A stretch of DNA of 64,000 nucleotides from Chinchilla lanigera (taxonomy: Eukaryota > Chordata > Mammalia > Rodentia > Chinchillidae). Where the stretch lies: contig NW_004955484.1 in assembly GCF_000276665.1 (NCBI RefSeq), positions 5,642,171-5,706,170 on the forward strand. The letters run 5' to 3'. Shown piece by piece: positions 45,335 through 57,855 of the stretch. Position 1 is the first letter of the stretch. Every line of letters begins with the position of its first letter. The notes beneath the pieces are model-generated. The model was not told where the DNA came from and searched no databases. It saw only the letters and a program-made list of their open reading frames with translations. The position numbers and the translations under genes were made by a program.

Positions 45335-45645
45335 CTGTAAAGAGAGAGGTTCCTATTGGAGGCTTTGCTGGCTGTGTCTTCTCACTGCAACTGCTCAACT
45401 TTGCATGCTGCTGTGTGAAATCGCCAGAGACAAAACACAAATGGCCACATAAGACTGTTTGCCAGTAAATATTTATGAATGCAAATACGGATTTTGCATG
45501 TGTTCATGCACTACAAAAAAATTTTTTTCTCTTCCCCCACCATTTAAAAATGTAAAAACCACTCTTAATTCCTAGGCTACACAAAAACAAGGGTTGGGCC
45601 AAATCTGGGCTACAGGCTAGAGTTTGCCAATTCCAGACCACTGGA
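45335..45645. mobile_element. hAT-Charlie-type DNA transposon relic
   Basis: 'GGAGGCTTTGCTGGCTGTGT', 'CTGCAACTGCTCAACTTTGC', 'CCATTTAAAAATGTAAAAAC', 'CACAAAAACAAGGGTTGGGC' and 'CTACAGGCTAGAGTTTGCCA' follow the order of the common mammalian element whose ends read CAGGGGT.GGCAAAC. The 5' end is lost. Ancient and non-coding. Confidence 0.72.
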
Positions 45646-47018
45646 AAACTTTCAAATATCCAGAACACCACAAAGCAAAAAAAAAAAAAGATCAATCATG
45701 ATCATTCTCAGGCTTGCCCAATTTTAACTTTCCAGTCCAATCAAAATTGCTTGATTCTCAAACACCAAACATAAAACTGAGGCCCAAGGTATTCAACAGT
45801 CAATACAGCTGCATGCCTGTAACACACAGGCATAGTGTTAAAACTTCAAAAGAAAGACTGCCCTTTTAATGGGAATTTCTGCACAAATTTCAAAGTAAAG
45901 AAACTTTCCATAAACACACGGTGTACAACCCAGCCACTGCTGGTTTAATACACTAACTGCAGAAAGTATTTCCAAATCCAGCATGGGCAGATTCCTTAAA
46001 TACGTTGTAGGGGTGAGTAGAGCAACACCCTCCCTTCTTCCTTACCCTCCTCCCACTGAAAAAGAATTTGGGTCCATGCTCAGTAAGAAGAAATCTAGCC
46101 AGAAAGGGGTTAATGCCCTTCCAGGCTGGGATCTGATAAATGGCTGTGCAGAAAGCAGGTTCCCTCACTTTGAGATATGATGTCACTAACCTTTATTGAT
46201 CCACTATCAGAGAACTTTGCTTATCTCTCTCCTGTGATATACTGCCCCTCCTGTGCTCAACTAGTGTTTAATACACTGCCGGGTGCCTCACCCTCCTCAT
46301 CGCTCAACACTGTGGAGAGAGGCTGCCACGGGGGCAATATTTTACAGCCAGGCCTTGCCAGCTCCAGGCCTCCTAGAGACGGGAGTGAATACCCACCTCC
46401 CGCTCCTTCCGGGCAGCCAGGGTGACAGCTGGCCTACGGAGAACAGGCTGGGTGGGACACAGTCTCTCTGCAACTCTCCAGTATCTCTCTTTTTTAATCA
46501 GAGCTCCAGTTCTAAGGGTTCCCTCTTTTTTCCACCACCCCCACCATAAAAGAACAGCTATCAGACAACTATGCCCATGTGGGAATGTGTAAGCACCCCT
46601 AAGTCAGAACTCCTATAATGGGCTTCCTGTTTTTGCTTTTACATGAGCTCAAGACCTCAGTCCAGGAGGAGGTGGAAAACACTGCCCATCAGAGGGCTGG
46701 ACAGTCACTCAAGAAAAATCACGCCAGGAAGAACGCCAGAGAACATACCCAGGTGTGGCCAGTGAGGCTCAGATTCCCGGAGATAACAGGGTCCCACTGC
46801 CTGGATGCGGTGCTGAGGCTCCCACACACAGGTTTCCCAACCAAGCCATCCGCACACTAGGCCTTGGGCACAGCATCTGCCACTCCCAGGGGTGGGGAGC
46901 AGCAACAATGGCCAACAGACAGTGATTGTTACAACTCAGGTTGCAGAGCAGCCGCTCCCTCCATCCTTACCAACCTCAACCCACCTCTCAAGCTCAGGTA
47001 ATACCCCAGCTGCTGCCC
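45646..47018. other. Unassigned non-coding stretch
   Basis: No SINE and no credible exon. 45676-45690 is an A-run. Confidence 0.45.
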
Positions 47019-47019
47019 C

Positions 47020-47045
47020 CCAGGACCCAGGACCCAGGACCCAGG
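47020..47045. repeat. (CCAGGA)n short tandem repeat
   Basis: Four copies of CAGGACC-type heptamers in a row, a period-7 minisatellite-like patch. Confidence 0.85.
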
Positions 47046-47048
47046 GGC

Positions 47049-48714
47049 CAAGGCTCATCCCCGGGAACAGGGGCAGTAGGCCACCCAGGAAAAGCTAGCA
47101 AGCCCTTCCACTGCCCCCAGGCACCAAGAATTTGCCTAATTGAACATTAACAAGTTGCTACAATAAAGTTTCTCTGGTGTGAGCTAGAAACCTTTTCCGA
47201 GGCAGTAACAACAGAAGTCTTGTTACAAACCCGGCTCTCAAAGCTGGCTTCAGCCTCCACAGGTGTGAACAAGATTGAAACACCTCCTCCAATACAATGC
47301 AGTATAAACAAAGGAGAAAGTCAATCCCAACCTCCTGGGGTTTCTCCTTGTCTGACATCTTCTTCACTCACAGCCCAAAGGAGCCAAGGGAGCGCGTGGA
47401 GACACTGTCCTCTGGCCAGCCTCGGGGAGACCTTGGCAACCCCAGGCAGGCTTCCTTCTCCGCCTCAGCCAGGATAAGGGGAGGCCCTTCACTGCCTCAC
47501 ACCTCCTCCCAGCCCCACACTCTGCCAGTGATGTACCCCACTGGCCAGCTTCCCACCTAACCTGATCTGAACTCATTTTCCACTTCTCCCACTTGAGAGG
47601 TAAGGAGAGGAAGACGAGAGTGAGAGAAAGACCAGAATCTTCCTCTTGGACACAGCGTCCAAGCTACTCTTTCTTCTACAGCGGACAGGAGCCTCCTGAT
47701 GCTTCCTTCCTCAGAATGCTGCAGAAGTGAAAGGACTCCGGGACTGGAGTCTTCATTAAAGAAAATATTTTTTGAGTGATGCCAGAGGTAGAAACACCTG
47801 AGAAGTGTGTATGTGTTAGACAAGAGAAGAATTATCCCTCCCATTGATTTTTTTGCTCTGGAGTATTACAGAGAATACAGCGTTTATCTGGAGATTTCTT
47901 CCCAAAGCCAGCCACATAAACAGGACTTGAAAGGAGCTTATCGGAGGAACAACTTGCTCACACCACCATCACCGGAAGTGGGAATCCCGGCAGGGAACTC
48001 TGAAAGCCCCACTGTTTCTGTGTGGACCTGGGGCAGCTGTTATTACTCCACTTCGAACAAGTGAGAGAGAGAGAGGACTGCCATAGGGAAGACCATGGGC
48101 AAAAGTCAGAAGGGACACAGAAATTAACCCTCCCTCCCTCATTCTTCTGCTCTGGTGAGAGTACAAAACAACACAACTAAAAAAAAAAAAAAATCATGCT
48201 CATACACCCACTTCCAGTGCATCCTAGTTCTTCGCACATTTCTTCTTTTCTAAAACTCTTGGGCATGGTTTAGTTTTTTTGAGACATAAACACTAGTAAC
48301 CCAGCTTTTAATCAAACCTCCATTTCTCTCCCAGTGCAACAGAAAGGCGGTCCACATTTTTTTAAGAAAGCGAAAGTCATAAAACATGCCCAAGATACTC
48401 AATACCAGCTACTGTCAACTTTCTCCACCTCCAATCTTGGAATCCATCCAAAGGGCAAGGGCAGTCTGCAGACTTGGTATAAAATGTACGTGACCACCAT
48501 GATGGAATTTGTTTTCCAGCAATTTTGCCTAATGAACCTTGTAGCATGAAAACAGACTGCACACAAGGACATAAGCTGGCTCGTTTTCCTGCACACTCCC
48601 CCTTCTCCTACCAGATAGGCGAGGCAAGCAGCCCCTACCCCGTGGAAGGCAATCAGCCCCCTCCCAATAGCAACACAAAGGTTCAAAGGCTCAAGTCCTC
48701 CTTCCAGGTAGCTG
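47049..48714. other. Unassigned non-coding stretch
   Basis: GC-moderate, SINE-free. A-run at 48180-48193. Frames up to 95 codons on both strands without domains. Confidence 0.45.
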
Positions 48715-48880
48715 GGAGGATGTAATTGGTGAGGCAGGAGATTAGAAATATTGGCAGCCTCTAAGTAAGACTTTAATTTACTGGCAGATCAATACAGCCG
48801 GGGTTATATTGGCAAAGTGTCTACAGCTCTATTGACTCATGCAATGCCTCTTATCAATTTATCAGAAATCTGGAAGCCAG
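48715..48880. promoter_or_regulatory. Candidate conserved enhancer-like block
   Basis: Repeat-free AT-rich block. Motifs include GGATGTAATTGGTGAGGC (TAATTG), AGACTTTAATTTACTGGC, GATCAATACAGCCGGGG, CTCTATTGACTCATGC (an AP-1-like TGACTCA) and CTTATCAATTTATCAG (GATA- and HOX-like cores). It stands out from the GC-richer flanks. Conservation and activity are inferred, not shown. Confidence 0.4.
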
Positions 48881-51800
48881 AAGATATTGTTTGAAGGGAA
48901 CGAGGGGGAAGAAAAGGAAGAAACAGGAAGTGCAAGGTAAGAGCCACAGCGAAGAGAAACTGGGGTCCCAGTGATGAACTTGGTGCAAAGAGTTTTAGAC
49001 CGACGGGTCTCCTGCACAGGAGGCCAAGAGCACATGTTCAGTTACGGTGCCTCCCCTCAGCTTTCCTGCAGGATTCCATTTCCCATAAAACTGGTAAGGG
49101 GACAGAGGCTGGCAAAGCAGAAGTTGCTTGGAGGGAGCTGTTTGTTTTGTTCTTTATACAGCAATTCCTTCCATTGGGTTCAGTGAGACCTCTCTGAGTT
49201 GCACGAGGGTCACGAGTGCTCCCTTTTATTTATTTTTGCTTTCCACTGCGGCTCCACTCCACCTCACTCAGAATTCTTCATCTTCAACTTCCCTTTCACT
49301 AATCAATAAAAAGATTTTTTTAAGTAAAAGGGATATAATCCCATCATCCCAACACTCCCAGGTGGACACAAAGGGTCTATCAGACTAACAATGTCATTGG
49401 TCACAAGAAGGCGTGAAGAAAACATACTCAAGTCTTATAAATCATCACATAAGGATACGCAAGAGTTTCACAAATCATTAACGTTCAACTGAAAGGGTTT
49501 TGAAATATTCCAGGTCACCAACAACGAAAAAAAATTCGGGGGAAAATTAACACTTCATCAAACCTAACTGTCCATGTCAATGAAGCAAAGACACAGGAAG
49601 TTGCCAACTTCCCAAGTATTTCTATCTGATAACTCTAGGGGGCAGGTCGGAGAAGAAATTGAGGATCTGGAGCATTCCAATTATCAGGAGGCCAAAGGGG
49701 AAAGAGATTTTCCTTGGTATGGAGGAACCACAACCGGCTTTTGAGGATCCATTTTGGTCCCTGCCTCATACAACAAATTTCTGCTTAATTGCTGTTTTGC
49801 ATTTCATTGAGACATCGAGTAAACAGTACTTAAGTGTTTCCAGACAAAAACAATAACTCACTAATGACTAAGGCACTGCTAATTAAAATGCCCCTGCTAT
49901 GGCGTGACTGGACTCAGAGCCACCACAGTGAAGAGTGCAGGGCCTTGAACGCATGAACCAGAACACAATGGTGCAGGGTGACATGCTGCCCCTTCCTCTG
50001 CAGGTCACAGTGGCCCTCTGGCTGAAAAGCGGGGTGGCCCTTTCAGGAACTGAGGACAGGGGTGTGGCACCCAGCGGGAGGGGTGGCACGGGGAGTGAAG
50101 GCACTGAAATTCCAGAGATCACCCACAGCCCAACAGAATGCACATTCTAGAAGCTTGCAGCACAGGGGCCTGATGCTGCCATCCAGACGTTATGAGTTTC
50201 TAAGACCCCCTAAAGAAAAAACAATGTGCCCCACGCTAGTGGGAGATAAAGCAAGGTGGCGTGCTAAGAACTGGTCAAACTGACACCCTCTTCTGGAGAC
50301 CGCACTTTGAGGAGACCGCAAACTCCCGAGGGCTCCAACGCTTAAGCTCCCAATCACCCTTTCAAAATGAAGACTTCAGAAAGAGGGAAACAAAGGTGCG
50401 CTCTGCCACCTGGAATCCGCAGCGTTAGGGGATTCCACTAACGCAAGGGGCAACTTCCCCAGTGCAAGTGCGCCCGACCAAGACGGGGAACCAAAAAACT
50501 CTTCCTCCTCAAACAAGAGATCAAAATAGCTGACTTCCCCTGGACAGAAGATGTCTTCTTCTGCACCCTAAAACTGTGAGTCCTACAGAGGGAGCCTTGC
50601 AACACCGCTGTTGAAAGCTAAGGAGATTTAAAAAGAAAAAAATTAGAAAAGAAAAAGAAAAAGGAGGCCTCAGGAATCCTGAAGCTGGAAAAGGTCTCTC
50701 TCTTCCTCTCTGGCAGGTTAAAGACCTGCTAGTTAGCACCAGGAGGGGGTGGAGAAAAGTCATTGAAACCACAGGGGCCTAATACCCATTTGTATTCACA
50801 CTCAGACCCTTTAGGGATGTAAAATCGGAGAGGATGAACTGTTTACATTCACCTAATGCTCAAGTAAACAAATCAGAGCTAGCACTGAGGGGTTTCCGGG
50901 CAGGGCTGGGGCAGGGCTGTGACAGCCCTTTCGGGGTAAAGGTACTGCAGGGTGAAGAAAGGGGACAGTCACTTTTCAGTGTGGGACACACAAGCTGTGC
51001 TCTCTTTCTCCACTCACTCCGTTGCCCCTCACAGGACCTCCTTGACTCCAGCGCCGGGGGTGGGGGATTGGGGGGGGATCTTCATTCTTATCCACTGGAG
51101 CCAAAGAAAACTCCAGTCCTCTCTGGGGCCAGCAGCAGGGTACCGAGGAGGGGCTGGAGGGCTTCTCAGGGGCCCCCGCCCGTGCATGCATTCTAAACCA
51201 CAAGCCCAACACAGAGAAGCATGCCTCTAGGCCTGAATGCCACCAGATACCACCCTGCCCTGCCTACTCAGGGGCTTCTAGCCATGATAGCACTTCTGCA
51301 CAACCCATAATGACCTTAGAGATCCTCTCCTAGAACAGTAAGGAAAGGGGTTAAATTCAGCCCAGGGTCTGACTGAGGAAGAAATCCACACCCACCCCTA
51401 GGCACTTCCAGGAGTTAGTCCTCAACAACTATTGTTATTCAAGAACTCCTTATTAAAAGAGTTCCCACTCCCTCTCCTTCCTTCCCAAAGCTCCCCAGCA
51501 CCATCGGGTCTTGGCCCAAGTGAACTAGAGCTGTTTGATGTCCGGGTGCAAGGCCTGATCGCATCCTCTACAACGAGAACAGTTTCAACTTGACTGGGGG
51601 GAAGGGGGGTGGGTTGTGGCACTCCTTTTAAATGCAGATTTGAACTTTTCACCCGGGGTCAGACAGCTGTGACGCCTGTCCCCAGCAGAGGCGGGGCTTC
51701 CACCTCACACTTTCACGGTTTTTTTCCTGCCAGCCCAGGAAGCCAGCCTGTTAAAGGAATTAGATACCTCCCCTCCCTAAAAACCCCAATCCACACCTAC

Positions 51801-52170
51801 TTCTCAGTTTAGCAGAGGTACAAATCCCACCAGCCTCCCAAACAAGGCCCTTGGACAGACAGAGGCTGGCTGGGTGCCCTGGGAGCAGGAATGGCCAAGG
51901 AAAATTGTTCTTATCACACGCATTGTCTACAGAACGTGAAGATCAATAGTGAGGAGACACCAGCCTTAACGTCACTCTGAAGGCAGCATGCTCCGCAGGA
52001 CCCAATTCACAGTTGCTCTTTCTGCTGAAAGCCAGGGACTCTGTTTTGCTAACAACTGTGATGGTAGTGGGACTGAAGTCACCTCGCTTTGGGAAGAAGT
52101 TCCTTCTTGGGGAACAAGCAAAAATTTAAAAAGTATCGATAGAATATTAACAACCTCATAAAAAATACAA
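48881..52170. other. Unassigned SINE-free stretch
   Basis: 3.3 kb without a nameable repeat. A G-run cluster at 51054-51077 has G4 potential. The 50834-51230 frames (120 and 92 codons) overlap in different frames and have no domain. Confidence 0.45.
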
Positions 52171-52262
52171 GTTGGGCTTGGAAGTATACCTCAGTGGTAG
52201 ACCATTTGCCTAGCATGCAAGAGGGCCTGAGTTCAACTCCCCGTGCCACACATACACACAAA
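52171..52262 (+). mobile_element. ID-type SINE, the only rodent SINE seen right of 41.6 kb
   Basis: 'GTTGGGCTTGGAAGTATACC', 'TCAGTGGTAGACCATTTGCC' and 'GAGTTCAACTCCCCGTGCCA', with a short ACA-rich tail. An older subfamily with no obvious target-site duplication. Confidence 0.85.
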
Positions 52263-53053
52263 GCCTAAACTGGACTCCATACCTTTATGTCATCCTCCTA
52301 GGCAAAGCCACGTGTGACTTGTCCTTATTGCCTTTGTCCCTCTGTTGTCCTCCAACCAGAAAAGCCCACCAGCCCTAGACAAGGGAAAGAGGTTGTTTCC
52401 ACCCCATGGTATCAGAATAATGAGAGAAGCCAGAAATCCAAATAAACACCAGGAGGAGAAGAGAAGCGGGTTCCTGTTGGGACCTCACCAACAGCAGCTC
52501 TTCCTCCTCCCACTGAACAGTCCGGGGGCCTCTCAAGGAAGTCCCCTCCACACAGCACACCATGCAGGTCCTGGGCCACCAGCCTGGCATCAGGGGATGC
52601 CAGCACAGTGTGGAGTAAGGGCCGCACTAACTGTCTGGCCTCCATTATCACTCCAATCCCGCCACATGGCCTGCTAAGGAGAGGCTGAAAGGACAGTTTC
52701 TAGCAGCCCCATGCATTTCTGTTCATGTACGATTTCTGCCACATTTATAAGGCAGCAAGGCTGTGGTGATAAACACACCAGAACTCACACACATGAGCAG
52801 TCTTCCCTGCTGCCACTGTGGTACTCCCACTTGGGACAAGCTTTGGAAGCCAGGTAAACCCCTCCACAGTCCACCTGGATGCCAGGAAGCAGCCGACAAA
52901 ACACCTGCCCGCACCAGCATCCATTCCTGCCTCCTAACAATCCCAAGTGGATTGGGTTGAGACACAACCTGTTCCCCAGAACCCCAGTAAGTGGAAGCAG
53001 CTGGTGAGGGGATGTCTTCATGTACTGAAAGGGTCAGGGCAGGTCTCTAAGTC
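52263..53053. other. Unassigned non-coding stretch
   Basis: Overlapping frames of 65-110 codons on both strands, none recognised. Confidence 0.4.
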
Positions 53054-53357
53054 CAGAGCAGCATGGTCCAGTAGGCAGCCACCAACCCACTGTGGCTGCT
53101 GAGCCTATGAAATGCGGCTAGGGGGTAAGAATAAAATACGCATAGGGTTTCAAAGACGTGGCTCCAATACAAGGATCTCATGAACAGTTTTCATTTGCTG
53201 ATTCTTTGTCTAAATGATAACATTTTAAACATACTGAACAAAATAAAATACATTATTGAAGTTAATTCCACCAGTTTCTGCTTAACTCTTGAATGTGGCT
53301 CCTGGAAAACTTGACGTTACCTAAGTGGTTTGCTCTGTATTTCAACTGGGCAGCCAG
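53054..53357. mobile_element. Ancient DNA transposon (CAGYGCTGTCC-type ends)
   Basis: The start CAGAGCAGCATGGTCCAGTA and end TTTCAACTGGGCAGCCAG are diverged inverted termini. The interior 'AATAAAATACGCATAGGGTT', 'GATAACATTTTAAACATACT', 'AAATAAAATACATTATTGAA' and 'TTCCACCAGTTTCTGCTTAA' matches a common placental non-autonomous element in order. I cannot fix the exact family name. Non-coding relic. Confidence 0.68.
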
Positions 53358-53807
53358 GTCCTAGAACCTCTGCCAGTCTTCCATCTTCAGAACCAGGGAG
53401 GAGAAAATGTTCTTGGAAGTGGCCGAGAGGGATTTTTCTTGACTATCTTGACCACCAACCTAAAGCTACAATATACTGACTCCCAAGTGATACTTCTAAT
53501 TGGCTCAGTAATCTGAATATCCAGACTATGAGTACTATATGAATTAAGAAAAAAAAAAAGGGGGGGCGGTCAGATGTGCAACCAAATTGGACCAGCTGGA
53601 GTGGAGCAGCAATTCTAAAATATTAACAACTGCTTCTGGGCCCCATGGCATGCTTTTAAAAATACAATGAACAGTTGTTTATCGTGGTTTAATAGGAGGA
53701 TTACCCAAGGCAAGACCTATCCTCTTCTCCAGCTTGATTTGTACTATCTAGAGCAGAGCACCCCTTTTAACTCCCCTCCCTGAGCGAGTGCCTAGCAGGA
53801 GCTTGGT

Positions 53808-53809
<2 letters not shown>
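53358..53809. other. Unassigned stretch with A-run/G-run
   Basis: 53549-53570 is an A-run followed by a G-run. Nothing else recognised. Confidence 0.5.

Positions 53810-53810
<1 letters not shown>

Positions 53811-53859
<49 letters not shown>
53811..53859. repeat. (AC)n microsatellite
   Basis: About 24 uninterrupted AC units, likely polymorphic in length. Confidence 0.98.
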
Positions 53860-53862
<3 letters not shown>

Positions 53863-54240
53863 ACACGAAGTGGAAAGGGAAGGTGGGGGAGGCATAGACA
53901 TCACAGATGAGGCCCCTTTCCCATTAGAAAGAGCCTATTCTACCACAAGGGATCACAGGCCAGTCTCATTTCTCTATGTAAATGAACTTTTTAGCTACCT
54001 CCTCAAAGAAGAAAAGCTGCACAGATGCGTTCAGCCCATCCTGGGGCACACAATTACAGCCATTTGCATTCCTCCAGCAGCAGGATTAGCACAGGAATGC
54101 GCTCTGCAGCTTTGTGGGGGGAAAAAAAGAGTTTAAGAAGAAGGGGTGGGGGAATCCACTCTGGTCGGGCCACCCCAAGCCCTAGGAGACACTTCCACGT
54201 GGAGAGCCGGAAAGTGGAAATAACTCCTGCCTGGCCTTTC

Positions 54241-54352
54241 TAAAGAGGGAGAGATTGAAAGGCGAGGAGGGCAGAGGCTGGAGAAGGAGAGGGAGGAGGA
54301 GGGACAGGAGCAGGCGAGGGGCCCGGAGAGGAGGGAGAAGGAGGGGGCTAGT
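54241..54352. repeat. GA-rich polypurine tract
   Basis: Over 110 bases, mostly A and G, dominated by GGAGAGGGAGGAGGAGGGAC-like units. Confidence 0.9.
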
Positions 54353-56592
54353 GTATTAGGTGAACTGCCCCTCCTGGCACTTTGATCCCCTCCGTCCCAG
54401 TCCTTCCTTTGGTCCGTCGCTAGGAGAAACCAACTTCTCTCCTTGGGTTAATCAAAACCAAATTACTCAGGAATGTGGCAGGACAGGTCTGAGCTTCCAG
54501 GTCCCTTTGTCTTAGAGGATTTAAAATGAAAAAAATAATTTTTCTTAAAAGCAGATGGCAGCAGCTTACAGAATAGTGTGAAGGGTCTGCAGTAACCTAT
54601 GGCTATATCCTCCGCTCTCCAAATAAATAAATAACCACAAACTTTCTGCTCCACTCTATCAACAAAGAAGTTACTTCTATAGATTAAGCCCAAAGATCGG
54701 AAGAACTTTCATGTTATCCTACTGTCCTGCAGGTAAAAGACCCCAACAATTATTCTGTGTCAACCTACAAATAAGAAACAATGTAGACTTAAGTGAGGTC
54801 TAAATGTCACATCCAAAGTCTGTGCAAGCTCAAAACTCACTCTACTTTTCCCAAAAGCGAAGTCTAAGAGTATATTTTCAGTGTCAGGCTCCTTCTAGGA
54901 ATACTGGGATAGGGAGATGATTATCCAGTCGATACTCAAAGGCATTAATGGAATTCCACCATGCCTTGGTAAAATTCTGGGCCTTTCCGACTTAGAAGGC
55001 AGGCAGCTTTTCTAGAGTGACACAGGGTAGGGATAAAGATCCCAGTGGGTGCCACGAGATACCACTGTTCATCTCTTTTCCAGACAAAAACTAGGACCTC
55101 ACCACCCAAAGCCGTGCTATTTCCTAGGACAGTGCGTTGAGTGTGCTGACCAGGTGGCCTGGAAGTTTCGATAAGTAAAGACGTCACAGAAAAAGGGGGA
55201 CCTCAGGGATGAAAGAAACTCAGGGCGGCCGCAGAGCTACTTTAAGGCCTCCATACCACCTCCCTAGCGCAGATTTTGGGCAGGCTTATGGTACTGTTCA
55301 AGACGGGGACCTGCACCCCAAGCTCCTGGCAATTCTAGAGTGTAGAACCCTAGTGCATCTTATCATTAGAAACGCTGAAGTCTGGCACATCCCAGAGCAC
55401 CCAGTAGCAGAAATATGAACAGCTCTTTGTGTATCACAAAATGCTGTTATGCTTCACTAAAAACCCACCAAAACCTCCGTTCTACCCCCTCCCCCAAAAA
55501 GATAAAATAAACAACAGAGTACTACCAGTTAAGCTACAGAGCCTGGACTCCAAAGATAAAGTGAGGCCAGCACACAGCAGTGACTACCAGCTGGCCATAA
55601 ATTGTAACTGGCCCCAGGCATGCGGTTATCTGGGAGGTTGCACTAAAGTAACTTTTAAAATACTCTTCACCTTATCTGTAGGCCCAGTCAAACACACACA
55701 TACATCACCCTCTTAGATCTCAACCATTAGTATTCCATTTAGACTTTCCAAAACAAGGTCATCCCAGTAGGCCCTTCCCCTATTTCCGGTCACAGCTGCG
55801 GACTTTCACCCCCCTGTCCAACAAGAGAGACCTTGTACACCCGAAGCATTAGTCTGTGCAGTGTGGTGTCTGTGGAGTCCTCGGAATATTTACCCTCTTC
55901 CAGGCTGGGCCCAGGGTGCTGCCCAGAGGGCCTCCCCCGTGGAGGAGGGGGAGCTTCCCAGAGATTAGAGCCCCAGCTCCCTGGGCCTCAGCCCCAGACC
56001 ACAGCTGTGCAGCCAAGGCTCTACTGTTGAGGGAATAAACACAAAGAAAAAAAGGGAGGGGAAAAAACCTTTGCAGAAAATGACCTGACTTCATGCTAGA
56101 AAGGACCAGAGTCATCCTAGAGGAGAAATGTCCAACATGGTGGCCACCCCCCACCAAGGGCTGTGGAGTGGCCAATTCCAAGCATGGGGAGAATAATGTC
56201 ACAGTAAAACTATGCATAAAATTTGTGTCTTTTAACTTAGCTCCACAAGTTTCTTTACTCTTTAAATGAGTATCTACCAGCAAATACACACTTCCACATG
56301 GGGCTTGCACTGTGTGGGGCAGCAGGCTAGAGGGGGGAAAAGGTTACCACCCCAAAAGCTGGCCCACTGTAGGGTGCCCTGAAAGGGAAGAGTCCTGATC
56401 TTTATTCCCTAAGAAGACCACCACAAAATTAAGCAAACTGTAACATCCCATTATCAGATGGATCGAATCAGAAATTCCGAGAGGTTGCTCAACTCACACA
56501 GAGACTCACGCTGCAGAGGGCAGAGCTGACGTGAAGGAGGGGCTGGGAACCTGTCATCTTTTATCCAGGAGGAACAGGTGCAACCTTTATCC
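54353..56592. other. Unassigned SINE-free stretch
   Basis: Unique-looking DNA. A 153-codon minus frame (55849-56310) and smaller plus frames carry no domain. No nameable repeat. Confidence 0.45.
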
Positions 56593-56765
56593 CCGTGGTT
56601 CTCAGCCAGGCAAGTTCAGCTCCCCAGGCAACTCCTAGAGGCAGTTTTGATTCTCATGGGGTGGGGGTGTAATCGGCATCAAGAGGCGCAGGCAGGGACC
56701 CTACACACGCGGCCCACTCCCCCAACAGGGAACCCCCATAAATGTCAACACAACCAGGAAACTAG
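56593..56765 (+). mobile_element. MER5A-like hAT DNA transposon relic
   Basis: 'CCGTGGTTCTCAGCCAGGCA', 'AGTTTTGATTCTCATGGGGT', 'GGCATCAAGAGGCGCAGGCA' and 'CCATAAATGTCAACACAACC' follow the MER5A order as I recall it. Typical age-related decay. Confidence 0.72.
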
Positions 56766-57764
56766 GTCTGAGGTCCACTCAGATTTCCAGGATAGGGCAG
56801 GAGGGAACAGCCTCCGGGTCTCAAAACTGGTAACAAACTTTAGTGACCTAAACAATGCAGGGACATAATATTAAATTGAAAGTTATAACCACTTTCTCAG
56901 AAGAGTAGGGACTGAGTGTGAAGGACTGGTATGTCTGGACAGCTGTTTGTCACAGCAGCTGGGAAAAATGGGATTCAAAGCTCGGAGCACGTGAGCTAGG
57001 CACACTCACATGTACCAGGTGCCTCTCCTGCAGTGTTGGAATTGGCCAGCCACTGGCACACCCAGTTCGCCAATGTCTGACCATGCGGCGAGGCCCAGGT
57101 TCCTGAGACAGTCAACGGAGCAGTGAAGGAGCTGGGACCAGGCCTACAGGTACAAGAAGGTTACAGAGCAACTGACAGAAGAGGCAAAGATGGCAAGAAT
57201 GCGGGGCTGAATGAGAACAGGCCAGCCAGACTGGGAGGCAATGCAGGAGGGGGTAGGAGGAGGCACATGATAATTAACTCAGCAAGTTGATAGTATTTGC
57301 ATATAAATGCTTCCACAAATCACTACAAACAAGCCAGGACAAGTCAGGCCTATTAGCATATACAAGCCAGCCCGGGAAGTCCTCTCTAGGTGGGTCATTG
57401 AGTGGGCTGCTCACTTAGAAGGCTGTCTGCCAGCTTGGGAGGGGGGCATGTGGTTCCAAGGCTGGGGAGCGCTGGGGAGGACAGGGGACACTGTCACTAC
57501 TACAGACCCTTGCACCCCTGATCACAGTTGCAAGATGTCAAAAAGGGCTGGCTTTATTACTAGCCCAGAGGGGAAAGCAGAAGAAATGCTGGACCTCTGC
57601 ACTGATTTCTAACAGGCTTTTGGGAAATGAAAGGTAGCGGAGGCTGTCAACAGGAACCAAATAGAAAAAAGACAAGATGAGACCTAACTCAGTGGAGAGG
57701 TCACCCAAAATTGCTAAGTCCCATGAAGCTCTGTTTTCTATTTCGCTGCATTCCCACTACAGAG
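56766..57764. other. Unassigned stretch
   Basis: Around 57280-57370 an AT-rich motif patch (GTATTTGCATATAAATGC, octamer-like) sits in repeat-free DNA. Otherwise nothing recognised. Confidence 0.45.
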
Positions 57765-57855
57765 GAGAAGTACATAGCATGCCCATTTCACAGATGAAAT
57801 AAATGAGGCTCAGATATATTAAGTGACTGTTTCAAAGTCAAACAGCTTCAGCTCA
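57765..57855 (-). mobile_element. MIR SINE fragment (antisense)
   Basis: 'CCCATTTCACAGATGAAATA', 'ATGAGGCTCAGATATATTAA' and 'CAAAGTCAAACAGCTTCAGC' follow the reverse-strand MIR core. Confidence 0.72.

Noticed and set aside
53054..53365. Target-site duplication of the ancient DNA transposon
   Set aside because: Flanking octamers TCTAAGTC and GTCCTAGA do not match, so no TSD is claimed.
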